The notes under the pieces: generated by a model | What the model was told of the DNA's origin: nothing | Databases searched by the model: none | What the model saw: the letters and a program-made list of their open reading frames with translations, nothing else | Assembly: GCA_014058105.1 (NCBI GenBank) | Contig: JACGCM010000519.1 | Coordinates: 1-64,000 of the forward strand | Source: Kingdonia uniflora | Lineage: Eukaryota > Streptophyta > Magnoliopsida > Ranunculales > Circaeasteraceae | Length of the DNA: 64,000 nucleotides | Direction: 5' to 3' | Shown: positions 1-12,698 of the stretch, one piece after another | Layout: each line of letters starts with the position of its first letter | Numbering within the stretch: the first letter of the stretch is position 1 | Made by a program: the position numbers and the translations under genes

Positions 1-3000
1 AGACACCGTCAAGACCATCAAACGACTCACCGCTATCTGCTTTACATCACGTCATTTCCTCCGAGAAATAAGTGTCTGCCCCTAAATGGCATGCCACTGT
101 CGTCAAATCGACATCAGGGGGCGCCCCAACCTTTCGCCTTCGCCTCCACCTCCTCAAGAGTCACCCGGGCCTCCGATGGAAGAGGCCAATCACTACTGCA
201 TAACCCTTTAAGGGACTCTAGTCTTCTTTGTTCCGTTAAGAATAGCCCCTTCGAGATCAAGTTAACCTGCGTTTCAAACGCGATTTTTACCTTCTGTCTC
301 AGCGCGTTTCTCTGTCGTCAAGTCCGGCCACATGCCCCTCATCAGGCGGCAACCAAGCAAAAAAAAACGCAATTGATCACAACGTTAACCTCGAAATGCA
401 TTAGAATTACTTTTTTCACATAATTAAGATAACCTTACCCTCTTGCCTCACCCTCTTGGAGATCGTCCTCGCAAGCAGATCCCCCCTCAGCGACTTGTCC
501 CCCCCAACCCCCCGAGGGTTCGATCCTTCTCCTTTTCTCTTTTAACACCTCACCCTTTCCAATGGTACTAGAGCCGGCAGAGTCTTGAACATCCTTTTTT
601 TTGGATATTTTTGAGCGATTTTGCTCAACGTAATTGGGTTCTGGCTGAAACTGAGCTATCTATCCCAAGGTCTTTGGCCAAGTTGGTTTTGAACTTCCTC
701 ACCAACTATTTGCTTCTTCCCTTCGTCATACCCGCCTCAACCTGGGCGACTGAGCTTTTTAAACTTTCTTCGACCTACTACGCCCTCTTTATACTAAGGC
801 CCAAGTCCGTCCATCCAAATTTCCGAGCTCAAGCCCCTCTCGCAACTTCGTCCAACAATGACTAGTTCCTCCACGGGGACTTCACACCTGCATCACAACT
901 TTTTATTATCAACTGTATGTATCTGCAAATATGCATAATATTATCTATGCATGGCTATCTTACTTTGTTTTTTTACAGTCAAAACTGAAGGTTTCAAAGG
1001 TTCTGTGGCATATATCTGAAGGCAATGACCCTTCACCCCATATAGAATATTGCCCAGTTCGACTGCTAATTATTTCAGATCGAAGAAGCGACGCCGAGTT
1101 TGGCCCTCACACATAATTTACCCCCCCTAAAAAAGGCCATATAAATTTTCACCCCAAAAGACTGCAAAACACCATCTTTAGGGGTTATCCATCCCCCTCA
1201 CTTTCCCCCTCATTTTCTCATTTTTATCTTCAATTGATCGCAAACAGTTATTACCTCCAAAATATTCCAGTTCAATGGAACAGACATTCACCAATCGTAT
1301 TCAGAAGCTCCTTTCGCCAAATTGGTAAGGGAGACTCAACGCGTACTCTAATTGAGACAGGTAATCACAAAAAACGTTCGGAGGTCACTCCTAACATCCC
1401 CATGAAAATATATAACGAGAATCGATTCAAATCTATGCCCTATCCGGCATTTTGCACTCCAGTCAGCAACAGATAAAAAGACTCTTCCCCCGCTGCTACC
1501 GATATTCCCCCTAACTGCCTACCGCGTCTTGCGAATAGTAGTTACCCCAACGGCCCGCCTACAGCCACCTGAGCCTTACAAATAAGTCTCGACGGCTCAA
1601 ACTAGGATGATAGAATATCAATTGGCCGAAAACCGAAAAAATGTTCCAATCCGACGTCAACCTCCTATCAGACTCAAATCGTAAACTCGACCAAGTCGCC
1701 CTCGTTAGCAGGTAACTATCCATCTCAACATTATTTTTTACGGGCAGTTTTCGACCCGACACAATTGCCCTCTCAACGCTCAACCTACATACAGGTTCAG
1801 GTTCTATCATATCGTTACATCGATCTTACGTACACAATTCTTTAGTATCTTCTGTATAATATGCCCAAAGTACATAAATTGCCATAATAGTTATTGTGAA
1901 GAGGTACGGAAAAAGGATTACGATTGCACAACGCATAGAGACTGCATGTTTCTAACTAACCTTCAGGTCCGAATAAGAATCCCAGCAGTACCAAAGCCTC
2001 TCTCACGACGCTGCGGATACCACCTGTATGATCCAGTGTATTTCGTTCTCTTCGACAGTGATCCACTTCAGATAACTCTAACTCTGAAGCAAAGCCCCGG
2101 AAAGCTGTTCGCTCGCTCGCTCAGGCGCTCCAAATTTTTTAGTAGTTGAATTTTTTTTAAATGATAAAGGAAAAAAATACTATTTATCCGTTTTCCCTCT
2201 TTACGTCTGGCAGTTTATTGTACCTCGTACAAAACCCGTCCTCGTTTTGAATCGAGACACGCGTTTCTACTATCCCTGTCAGACGTCTGGTACCTTTGCA
2301 ATAAAACTGCAGTTCCATTATTACCCCCTCCCTCTATGTTAACCTATTTTTCCTCTTCTATTTCAATATCTTTTTTGACCTTCCCCCGCGCATATGATAA
2401 CCCTATACGATATTAGATTTCTTCTGCAGCTTTACATACAAAACAAAACCTAGATGTTTTGCATTTTTCTCATGTTGGTTTCGCTGTCCTTATTTATTAT
2501 ACGTAAGTGAAATGAGGTCATTTTCAAAGCTGAGAAATTTTCAAATTATTTGGCCACAACACCCTCAAAACGTATTGTAACTATGAGGATCCATTAATTT
2601 ACCTCGTTTCCTTTACATTCACAACTTATCTTAACTTTATAATAAACACTTTACATAAATGTCCTAGAACAACATAACCTGAATGGCAACATCTGATCCA
2701 ATTATTCTTCATCCCTCCGACTTCAAATCTCGATCTCCACCTCAGTAATCAAACAAAACCATCTCTTCGGTCTGATCTGCCGATCCCTCACTTCAAGAAA
2801 GCATACCTTATAAAATAACATGCATACTCAAGTTCCCTACTCCTTACACTAATCCTCGAGCTGACAATCCTTTACTGGTAATATCGGCATTATAGCCACC
2901 ATCCACAAATCCTCTCTCTCGCCTTCAAACATCTTTATAGCCAACCGTTCTCCCGTGGCAGTTGACGAATCCTCTGAGATCGAGTCTATACCACCTAATC

Positions 3001-3600
3001 TCTTTTCCATTTTCATAAATCATCTTAACCTTATTTGTACTTTTTTTACACACTTTCCCCCTTAAAACGTGTTTTTTCCACACCTTTTATCTCGAAACAG
3101 AAAACCCCAAAATCTTGAAATATACTATTTGAACTTATCCCTTCACTCCAGTATATGCGTTATATTATTTATCCTAGTCGAGCTTATTCTACCAAGAGTT
3201 ACACTCTATCGACCTGTAGAAGCTCGAATTTCCGCGTTACATATTTCCTATAATTTTTCTCCCCCATATGTTTAAAAGCACAACAATATCATGCTTACAT
3301 CACAACATCAATTTCCGCATGCATTTATCTCAGTTCGATCATCACAACAACAATGTTTTTAATACTTATAAATTCCTATTCATTTCATACATCCTACACA
3401 ATTCTGTTCGATTTTAAGAGACATTTTTTATCTACATGACACAAGCAATTGGATGAGAACTTTTTATTCATATCGAAAACATTACATATGATTTTACAGA
3501 TAATAAGTTTTTTAGTATATCAATCTCAGGTATACAACATAAACATTATCCGTCCAACACCGAACTCCAGGTACTTTACAAATAATAAGTTTTTCATTAA
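1..3600. other. No recognisable gene; probable retrotransposon 3' spacer
   Basis: No open frame here resembles a known protein on either strand. The + strand is rich in C and T with runs of C, and it leads directly into the antisense two-exon gene and the LTR at 4565. That position suggests the spacer found between pol and the 3' LTR of Tat-type Ty3/gypsy elements, but no pol domain is visible, so this is inference. The internal domain of the element that ends at 5169 presumably continues leftward out of the window. Confidence 0.35.
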
Positions 3601-3620
3601 TTTTTAAAGTCACAGGCCAT

Positions 3621-4303
3621 TCAGACGCGCCGACGCATCAACCCCTCCAGTTCTTCTTGTTTCAGTGATCTTTCACCCTGATACAAAGCAAAAATTAGAG
3701 CCAACAAAGAGCTTCACTCACATGAGTTTGGCTAAAATCCAATCGAACTTCAAATAGAAACTATGCAAGCAGTAGACTCAGTACTAGAACCAAATTCTTG
3801 AACTAAAGGCCTTCTGAGCACCAAAACATAATGGAAATGCAGAAGCAGACTCTCACTGGTTGTCTCCCTCTTCCACTACCATCACCCCCTCCTCTAAAAC
3901 TGCCACCTCCGAAGAGTTGGTAGAGATGAAGAGGGCCCAACCTTAGAATCTATGGTGATACAAGAAATCAGCATAACTTCCCCGCAATTATGCTTATCCC
4001 TTCATATGAAGCCCTAACCCTGTCTTCCACAAGAATACGGAGACAGGCCCACAGGTCCTTGCCTGATAAGACGATGACATGAAGCCTCCACTTGCAATAG
4101 AACTCTTCCTCAGCTTCAATCGCTTTGTCTTCCGACATGCTATGATACATCGGAGGAACAGGAGCGGGTATCGACATCTCTAAGGATTGATCACTGAAGT
4201 ACTTCAACTTCAACCTTTGTATTTCAACTTCAGCTTTAGGGAATTTCACAAAGGGCAAGCGTACTCTGCTTTCAAAATCTGATGCAAGTATCATTAGTAT
4301 CAT
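3621..4303 (-). pseudogene. Small antisense two-exon gene of a gypsy element (copy 1)
   Basis: Exon 1 is an open frame read from 4303 down towards 3968. Its second half resembles the antisense frame at 22669-22469: both share a P-x-Y motif, then S-E-x-x-A, then A-E-x-x-F, a W and a basic end. A short second exon is visible at 3677-3621: a TTTGTATCAG acceptor on the minus strand is followed by 18 codons containing an EELEGLM motif and a stop. Related short C-terminal exons can be read near 21390 and 23160. It lies upstream of a purine-rich tract and an LTR start at 4565, as in the other copies. No known domain was recognised. Calling it a gene rests on recurrence and on the splice signal, not on homology to a named family. 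Confidence 0.45.
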
Positions 4304-4564
4304 TTATATAACCCTACATTTAATGTTTAGGTACGTTTTACCAAGCGTCATCATTCATTACAGACACAACTTTTCAAATCATAACCGTCCCATACATCAG
4401 TATCAACATCCTCATTTAATAACCGTCATTTTCTGAAAACCCGCATAGTTCCACACAGTCAATACCATCATTATTCCATTCAATTGTTAAGAATTTCAAC
4501 CCAGATTTCAAGTTAATCATTTCTCAACCAAAGCCACTCGTGAGTTCGATTGCAAGGGGGCAAT

Positions 4565-5169
4565 TGTAGGGACCTATCCCTCGATCTCACCCAAAGTCGA
4601 GCTTACCTAGTTCAAATTACCTCCATCTCAGGCTCACAAATTTTTAATACATTTCCCCATTCAACATTCCAACCTACCCCACAATTTGCTTAAGAACATG
4701 GGCCAAACTTAAATCGAAAAACCATATTCAGTCAAAGACACATGTCTTCACATGAATTCGTCAGTTATTCGGCCAAACGCCACTAAACCACATTGTTTAG
4801 AAAACGTGCTCCCGCACGACGAAGAGCTGTGGAGAAGGCCTATATAAAGGAAAAGTTCCATAAGAGACAGGGACCAGAAAAATTATACAAGAGATCACCT
4901 ATAAACTACTTATTCTAGATTCTCGATAATCATCAAAACTTCTTAGTTACAAGATTCAAACATTTCTATTTTTAGAGATCACTTGTAATAAGATATCCGC
5001 CTCAAGCAATAAAAATACTTTCAACAAAAATCCTCCACATGAAGTCGCGGTTTTTTACCTATTCAGAGGTTTTCCACGCTAAAATCACTTGTTTCATTTT
5101 TTATTTTCCATTAGAATATTGTTACTGGTTCATTGGTGTGATAGCAAATTCAAGCCATTTCGAGTTACA
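4565..5169 (+). repeat. Gypsy-type LTR (about 605 bp), + orientation
   Basis: It starts TGTAGGGACC directly after a purine-rich tract (4551-4563, GCAAGGGGGCA core), as expected of a 3' LTR. It carries a TATA-like CCTATATAAAGG near 4838, an AATAAAA signal near 5010, and a U5-like stretch (5030-5090) similar to one in LTRs A-C and the solo LTR at 25925. The end at ...GAGTTACA (5169) is inferred from the TG...CA rule and is the weaker boundary. The 360 bases after it (5170-5528) hold no recognisable feature apart from a weak TTTGGCCATTA primer-site-like sequence. Confidence 0.5.
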
Positions 5170-5528
5170 GAATTTGGCCATTACAATAATAATTCTTGTT
5201 CATTTCGAATCTAAACCTAAATACCCACCTGAATATACATATCTGGTACTTATTCTCGTTACTTGTTCTTTCATGGCCATCGTTTACTTATTACGCCAAC
5301 AAGAATTCTTTACTTCTCTACTACAATTTATAATCGCATTTGACACATATCATTTGTCGAAACTATCACTTAACATAATTTACAAAATATTTGCATCATG
5401 GTTTTCAAAAAACTTTTCTCCAAAAACAAATAATCATCATTTAAAATATCGCATGACTAAAATTGTATCGGTCCCATCGACCATTTTTACATCAATTCTT
5501 AAAAACAAGTTCTGATCCATAAATTCTT

Positions 5529-7790
5529 CTACACTACAGGATGAGAGATTACTTCGCCCACCTTCATCAAGCCTCCCGGAGAAAATACCTTTGATAACTC
5601 CCCAGCACGCGACCCATCATTTTCCATCATCACCACATCATCGACGACTTCGGTCCTACTAGGAACTTCAGGATTCTCTAGAACATCATCCTCTGTATTT
5701 GAATCTTCGAATAAAATACCACCAGACTTGGCTAATCCCTTATAAAATTTCTTCCTCACCTCAAGCTCCTCATACTGCCCAGAATAGTGGGCTATCACCT
5801 TCTTACAGGCATCTAGTTTCTCTGCCTTGAATTGATCCCTCCCCTCGTCCAAATCACACCATGTTCCCGCTCCATCGCCTTTCGCGCATCTGCAATCTGC
5901 TCCCTTACATCCTTCAAGAAAGTTTGTTCTTAACATCGCCAACACATCCTCTTTTTCCTTCTCCCACTTTTTCTTCGCTTCACGAAGGGCAACCCCACTC
6001 GCCTTTCTTGATTCCAGCTTGTAAGGGTGCAAGGTTGCTTTTAGCCCTTTCTTATCCTCGAATAAAGCTTCTATTTCCCTCGTCAAATCTTTCCCAATGT
6101 TTTTATAATCCAACACCTGATTTATAAGGTCGTTACTGCCAACAATGCGATCCTTAGCCTCCGTCAACAGCTTCTTAATCTGCATTAAATTCATAAATTG
6201 AGTATTCGAATGATATACCAGTTTCTTTCATCGAAGCAGAGCAAAAAGATTTCTCACCTTTTCCATGTTGCGATGACCCTCACTGAGAAAAATTATCAAA
6301 CTCTCCGTCCCAACTAGACAGTCATCCACTTTGTCCTTCAACGCATTCGTCCCCAACGTATAAGAGTCCATCGTCCTCTGAACTTCAGCCTCAGACTCTA
6401 CAAAAAATTTATTCTTTGACAACTCTGTACTCCTTTCTTCTTCGGGAGTACACTTGTCGTACCCCGTGACAGACGCCCATCTGGCACATTTACTAAATTC
6501 ACGATCTTCACCACCTCTTCAGTTGTCGATTGTCGAGTATTCCTCTTATGAGGAAGCAAAGGAGCCACAGCTTGGCTCGCTACTCTTTTCATCTTATTCC
6601 TTCCCAAAGTTTCTCCAAACATTGCGTCTATCTCTGTGTCGGTCGTGTACCCGGCCAAAGAGAGATTTTCTAATGGCAGACTAGCATATGCGGCCCTCTT
6701 GTTCTTCGCCGATATTTTACCATCGATGATAGGGACTTTAACACCTTTTTCCCTTGACCTCTTTAGCTCGACCTCTTGAAAAAGGGTGCTCACACGATCT
6801 TGGTCGATGACTAGATTGTCGATCCTACCAAAGAACCCCTTCCTTATTTTGTACAGTTCTTCTTTCACTTTAGACTTCTTATCGGCCTCCTTCAAAGCCG
6901 CACATAAACACAATACAGTTGCAAGCAAATCACATAACATTCAACACTTAGAACATCGACAATTAAGTTACTTATCCACAAACCTAAGTAAAAGATCTTT
7001 CTCTTTAAGAGCTCCCCAGGGTCCTCCTTGTTAAACTCATAGTTCCCAGAGGCGAGTAAACATTCGTCGCTGTATCGCCCGCCTGTTGACAGCATGTCAT
7101 AAAACAATGGTCTTTTATGAAACTTTGCCAAGTAGCGATAACCTAATTTCTTCGGGTTCATCTTGAGTGTGTAATACACACATAAATTATCGACTGTGAT
7201 CAACTCCTCCCCCCTTTCCTTTAGTCGACTGTTTATTGCCCCACATACCCTAAATATGTCGTATACATTTGGATTGAACTGACTAGGTGCCACATAAAAA
7301 AAATTTATCAACTTTTTCTGGTCAGCTCGGAGAGAAAGCTTCAACCCTTTCTTAATTTGTTCTCGATGAACCATAATCCCATCTAAGGGTATTTCCTGGT
7401 CAATCATATCATACTGGTACTCCTCTAACCTAATATCTCCCAGAATACCGTACTTTTTCTTGAACCACAAAATTTCTTTCGTCTCCGGACCCTCTCCGCA
7501 ATAGGCCTAATCACCCTCCTCCACATCTTCCTCACCACCCCCGCTACCTTTCTGATAACTCACCTGTGGCTCATGATCCATGTCTATTTCGGTAGCCTCC
7601 TCGTCAGACACTTCGACAATTTTAGGGCCAGCCAATATTGGGCTACACTAGCTATGTCTGTACTACTCAACCCTACCCTATATCTACCTCCCAACTATTT
7701 CACACAGGTACTTACATCAATCATCAGGGATTTTACGTCTTCAAGGATCTCGTATATATCTTAATCATCACTTCGAGTTGGTTCAGCCAT
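5529..7790 (-). pseudogene. Antisense additional ORF of Tat-type gypsy element, copy 1 (Transposase_28-like)
   Basis: A reverse-strand multi-exon gene starts at an ATG-GCT-GAA-CC codon series (7790) and ends at 5529. The segment at 7470-6892 has the order seen in Transposase_28-type plant transposon proteins: YGI, then a HRE-containing region, [11 protein letters not shown], a VDNL-x-x-YY stretch, and FHKRPLFYD followed by GNYEF. The C-terminal part (6194-5529) is charged and coiled-coil-like. Introns match copy 2: one follows the GLW motif (about 6990-6890), and one ends in TTTAATGCAG just before the IKKLL motif (about 6185). In-frame stops in the N-terminal 250 bp and frame changes near 6400-6940 make it defective. 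Antisense extra ORFs before the 3' LTR are known in Tat elements; membership of this exact family is inferred. Confidence 0.6.
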
Positions 7791-8496
7791 TTTTTACAAA
7801 CCTGAAAATCAGATTTCATTTTTTATAACAATTAGTATCTATCATAACATATATATGTTCATAGGTTCATATGCTCATATTCATATAGTTGTCGAGATTA
7901 CTCTCCAATGCATCATTATCATATTACTAACATTACAATCTACAACCATTACTTACAACTACATCTTACTACATTCAGTTCTCGATGCACTTTATTTATT
8001 TCTTTTCTAAGTAATAAACATCGATAACTTTATTAATTTTATTTTTGGTCGAATGTTTGGATGCTTCACCAGTTTCCCGCCAAAACCACTCTCATTCAAA
8101 ATACGGATATTACATTCTTCGGTACAACTTTCGGCCATATCAAACCTACTTCGAAAATAAAATCCGCCACGATCTTTCCGAAACCCCAACAGATTCCGTA
8201 TAATTGCGTCGTCCTAACCGCACCACCAACTATACTCTTTCCACCCCTCACCGCCAATTACGTTAATCCCTCGCACTCCAATCCCTTTATTTACCATTGC
8301 GACTCCATTATCATCAAAAAATTAGCCTACAACGATCACTATCGTGATTTTCTAAACAAACCCTAGCACAGCTAAATTTTTCCTACCTCCCAATCCATCT
8401 ACACTCATTCCAATTCATTTTACAAATACGTTAACCATACCTATCTCTACAGATTTATGTAAACAATCAATCGCGAAACACGAAAAAACATCACAA

Positions 8497-8712
8497 TTAC
8501 CGACCTTGTACGCACACTGCTTCTGTATCCATCTTTTTAGCCCACTTTGCTCTTTCAATCAATACGGCAATCTCCTCCTTCCCAATTGTTGACAATGATC
8601 CAACTGAAGAGCACAAAGAATTTGCACTGGACAAATTTATTTTAGAGTTTATAAAATATGAATAGTCGCCCACCACCAAACTATTTATAGACCCCACGCG
8701 ACTGTTCATCAT
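8497..8712 (-). pseudogene. Possible upstream exon of the antisense gene (copy 1)
   Basis: An open frame on the minus strand ends with a basic helix (KEEI-x-VLIERAK-x-AKK-x-DTEA) that is clearly repeated in the corresponding place of the second element (about 20060-19880). In that copy it is followed by a GTTAGT donor-like signal, and both copies have a CAG acceptor-like sequence just before the downstream ATG-GCT-GAA start. It may therefore be a first exon joined to the main antisense gene, or a separate short frame; the reading frame across the putative junction is interrupted in both copies. The rest of 7791-9315 shows no other coding signal but is similar to 19147-20675 throughout. Confidence 0.35.
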
Positions 8713-9315
8713 ACCGCTTCGCGGCCGTTCGAGTAATCAATCATAACGCCTCACATGTCTCTTATCGAAGTCTTTGACTCCTCGCCTTCTCCATAATAAT
8801 AAACCCCTAGCTTGTAACTCCAACCCTTCCATATCTCAAAGAACTTCCTCTGAGACATTCGTATTCAACAATGCACACCCTATTTTGTCACAAAGATGTT
8901 GTACATCATCATCCTTATACTTAAATTTTTTACCTACAGGGCCTCACCTCGCCATATTGAATCCTCTCATTACCTCCGCGCATTTAAACTTTAACAACAA
9001 ATCCCTATATCTCGGGCACACGTTTGCAAAAATTCGAAATCAAATTTCATTCGACATTATAAAAACCAAATGCTAGTGCATTCTTACATTCCAATATTTT
9101 CCAAGTACAAAATATATTCGACAACAATTATTCTTTCACAATATCGACCTTAACATTCTGACAATACGATTACCATCATTCTATACTAAACATCATTCGA
9201 TCATTACTTTCAATGCTTCTACAACATAGAATTCATAAGCTCCTAACTACCGCATCATCTTCTATCTTAACCAGCATCTTCGCACGAGTCTACATATAAC
9301 TTACACGTTCAGGAG

Positions 9316-9806
9316 TGTAATATCATATTCTCCAGATTCGACAAGAATAAGCCAACATTCTGTAGTCAAAGACAGCTTAACACTCTGTAGTCGAAGACAT
9401 CACAACATTTTAGAAGATTCCGTGAGTCCTCGACTTACCAAAAGTAACCGTTGAAGCCCGGTCAAGAAGGAACTGTTAGAGATCCACAAAATTCGCTCAC
9501 AACCCCCAGAATAGGAGACTATTTTTTTTTGGTAAACTGCATGTATATACTATAAATACTGGCAGAGAATAGGCTCTAAAGGACCGGAAGTCTTACATTT
9601 CTCTATCCTAAACACTAGCAACATTATGAAAAACTTGTAATAACTAGCATCTACTAGATTTTACATCAAATTCTGCTCGAGGTCGTGGTTTTTCTCAGTT
9701 TATACTGAGTTTTCCACGTAAAATCTTGGTTGTTAGCTCTTTATTATGCAATCCTTACGAACAAGTATTGGTGAAGGTTTTTCCTCCTGAAAAACTCGCC
9801 ATAACA
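9316..9806 (+). repeat. LTR A of Tat-like gypsy element (about 491 bp)
   Basis: Starts TGTAATATCAT after a short purine tract (TTCAGGAG) and ends ...CGCCATAACA, immediately followed by the primer-binding site. It is closely similar over its length to LTR B (21987-22453) and LTR C (23763-24258). Shared landmarks are CCAGATTCGACAAGA near the start, TATAAATAC for transcription start, and a CCTCCTCGAGGTCG stretch before ...TTTTCCACGTAAAATC. It sits after the antisense gene of the element to the left and before gag of the element to the right, so it appears to be used as 3' LTR of one and 5' LTR of the other. Confidence 0.8.
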
Positions 9807-9807
9807 A

Positions 9808-9825
9808 TTGGCAGCGTCTGTGGGA
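9808..9825 (+). other. Primer-binding site
   Basis: TTGGCAGCGTCTGTGGGA begins one base after the LTR A end. It is a one-base variant of the TTGGCGCCGTCTGTGGGAA site common just inside the 5' LTR of plant Tat-type gypsy elements, usually attributed to tRNA-Asp priming. This fixes the element's direction as + strand. Confidence 0.7.
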
Positions 9826-9877
9826 AAATAATACTTTTTTCTACCATTTCCAATCTGAACACCATCCGATAACAAAC

Positions 9878-11128
9878 ATGAACTTGAGAAGTCATTCTAG
9901 TACCGCAAGAGATCAGGACATTCCAGGAGCTCTTGATCTACACGGTGCGGTCCTTAAACTTAAAAAGTAAATGGCCGCAGAAAAAAATCAGAGACTAGAA
10001 GATCAGCGTGTCCACGCTCAAACTCTACAAACAGAGAGGGACGAACACAGAAAAGTATTAGATCAGCAGAGTCAAACACATCAAAAAGAGATGGAGAGAT
10101 TGTGAAGAACAAAGATCAAATCACGGCTCGCCAAGCATCACCGCCACTGGCTCAAAGTAAAAATTGATCAAGAGAAGTTCAACGCGATGATCAGCCGAGA
10201 GAGGACGACCAACGAATGTCTCAATCCAGATATGAAAATCTTAATAGAGCCTCTCGACATTTTGGTTTAACTTCTTCGGCCTCGACAACCCAAGGAAGTC
10301 GATGTACACTTCATCAAACCCCTCGGCAAGAAAAAAGGCCCATCAGAGATCGATTGGGACCAGAGGGACAAGGCGACTTTGTTCCTTAGGCTGCAGCCTT
10401 ACCTCTTCCCCCATAGAAAATTGTCACTCTGGATGACCTTAACAACGGAATTCAAGCCATCAATTCTGACATCCCGGGTCGACGATCTGCGCTTGATAGG
10501 ATCGAAACAAACCCTATCTCCCCATATCTCAAAAATATGCCCATTCCAAAAAAATTCTATATGCCCAAATTCATCCAGTATGCAGGCCTCACTGATCTGC
10601 TTACACATGTTTTATATTTCAAAGCCGTTGTTGGGTTATACTCAAAACTCGACCATATGCTGTGTCGACTATTTAACATGAGCCTAAAAGAGGAACCACT
10701 CCGATGGTTCCACACTATACAAGAAGCCTCCATCACCTCCTTCAGCCAATTATAAAATCTTTTTGAATCGAACTACGCTCATGCTAGGGAACGTGAAATC
10801 ACTGTGGACTCTTTGTTTTACTTCGAGCAAGGCCCGAAAGAAACCTTGGCAAGTTTTTATAAACGCTTCCTACAAGAAACGCGGAAGATTGGAAATTCAG
10901 ACCCCTAAATCGTGGTTCCAACATTTACCTCCGCCTTGTACATCGACTCAAAAGTTTACGAAGAGCTTACTCTACACAAACCACGTACGGTCACCGAAAT
11001 GATTGACGTGGTTAAGAATTACATCGAGTGGGAGCGCTCAAAGAAAGATAAGATGAAAAACTTCTCTATCATACATTCTCGAGAAGCATCTTTGACCCCA
11101 TCCCAAAGAAAAGCCACTACAGTAGCAC
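9878..11128 (+). pseudogene. gag: Gypsy gag, N-terminal and retrotrans_gag part
   Basis: The frame begins MNLRSHS at 9878, 70 bases past the primer site. A charged, Q- and E-rich coiled-coil-like stretch follows, with stops at about 9968 and 10103. The retrotransposon gag domain is recognisable at 10537-11100 by LFNMSLKEEPLRWFHTI, then SITSFSQL, LFESNYA, and a later ETLASFYKRF. Gag forms the cytoplasmic virus-like particle that packages element RNA. Several stops break it. At 11128 it is cut by the hAT element, and it resumes at 12699. Confidence 0.75.
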
Positions 11129-12690
11129 TAGGGATGGCAATGGGGCGAAGTTGGGCTGGGGGAGCTAATCCCATCCCCATCCCCGCTTAGGTTTCAACCC
11201 CCGATCCCCGCCCCGATCCCCGTTTAAGTTAAACGGGGATTCCCCAAATCCGCCCCGCCTTACAAACCCTAATCCCATCCCCGCCCCGTTTAATAATAAA
11301 AAATCAACAAAACTATAGATAAAATACAGTAAGGCTTGTTTGGCATCCCTGGGCTTTGAACAACAAATCTAGTGTTCCCCGAGATATCAAGTGGAGCCTA
11401 ATTGATCATTGGGTAAAAATGATAACGCTAATATGACATTTTCCGGATTAATCATCTACAACAACAACAAAAACTTTACATTTCATACATCACCAAATGG
11501 GGTTACCTACTGAATCAAATGGCAACCCAAAAAATAGAGTGAACACCTACAACTGATTTAACTATACAACAGCAACTCAAACACATTTCCACAAATTTTG
11601 ATTTTCACACCTGTGGGTGATCAAAAGTGTTATTCATTTGCCATATCTTGACAGAGGTTGCAGTAACGCTGGCTTCAGTGGCATTGTTAAATAGGAATAC
11701 CCGAGCGTCGTTGTTTATCGCTTTTGTTGGATATACTCGGGACGTAATGCACGTACGTCCGCCTTGTGCAAAAGCTTCAACAATCGAGTGATCAACCTAA
11801 ATATCAAAACCCCATTAGCAACATTAATTTTCTTAATCCCATTTACGAATTTTACGATTATGAATCACATTTGGGTCCTCTAATAACAAAAAATTTCTAA
11901 AAATCGAATTCTTACCAGTATTCTCACAGAAAGTTTTTCACCATCTAGTACGGGAACCACACTTCCGTAAATTTGTTTATCCACATCACTGACCTTGGAA
12001 GACCTGGGCAAGAGCAAGCACAAATTTTAATTATAACGAACGAAATGTTTATTTGCAAATATGATCATAGTTATTAAACCAGACCATATCGTAAAATGAA
12101 AGAAAAATATTTGTACCTTGATTCATCGGTGCATAAAAAGGTTTTGAGATTATTATCATTACCGTTTGTTCCGAGCGGCTCTCGTTAGATTGAATTGGGA
12201 GAATTGCATTTGAAGAACATAAGAATTGGTGTTGTTGCATTTCGATTCGATCGCTCAGACTCAAAGGTAATTGCATTTTCTCAAAGAATTGCATCTTCTC
12301 GAAGAATTGGTGTTGTTGCATCTTCTTGAAGAATTGCTTAAACTCAGAGATAATTATATAGTTTCATTTCGATTCGATCATTTGAGACTTGAGTTGAGGG
12401 AGGGAGGCTTGAGTTGAGGAAGGGGGACTTGAGAGTTATGCAATTAGGGTTATGTTTGATTTCTAAATTCTTATATATATGAAGGGTTTTCTTATAAATA
12501 TAGCAAGAGGTATTTATATGGGGTGGGGCGGATAACGAATTTTTTCTTAATCCCCAAATCCGCCCTGATCCCCGACGGATTTTTACCAGCTCAGCCCATA
12601 CCCGCCCCCATACCCGATATAGTCAACGCAAATCCTCTCCAAATGGGGTGGGGCGGATCCCCGGTGTGGCAGGGCAAATTGCCATCCTTA
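11129..12690. mobile_element. Non-autonomous hAT-type DNA transposon in gag
   Basis: Terminal inverted repeats are TAGGGATGGCAAT at the left and its imperfect complement ATTGCCATCCTTA at the right. They are flanked by 8-bp target duplications AGTAGCAC (11121-11128) and AGCAGCAC (12691-12698), which differ at one base. An 8-bp duplication and this terminus are typical of hAT elements. Both ends carry runs of CCCCGCCCC/GGGGCGG motifs over about 150 bases; the middle is AT-rich and encodes no transposase. A short internal block (12220-12340) repeats AAGAATTG-x-TGTTGTTGCAT-type words. It must have been moved by a transposase supplied elsewhere. Confidence 0.85.
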
Positions 12691-12698
12691 AGCAGCAC

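Noticed and set aside
91..1116. Short open frames in the C-rich left end
   Set aside because: Composition-driven frames without recognisable motifs or splice context.
5039..5515. 158-codon + strand frame overlapping the LTR end
   Set aside because: It starts within LTR U5 and is AT-rich and hydrophobic without family resemblance; probably chance.
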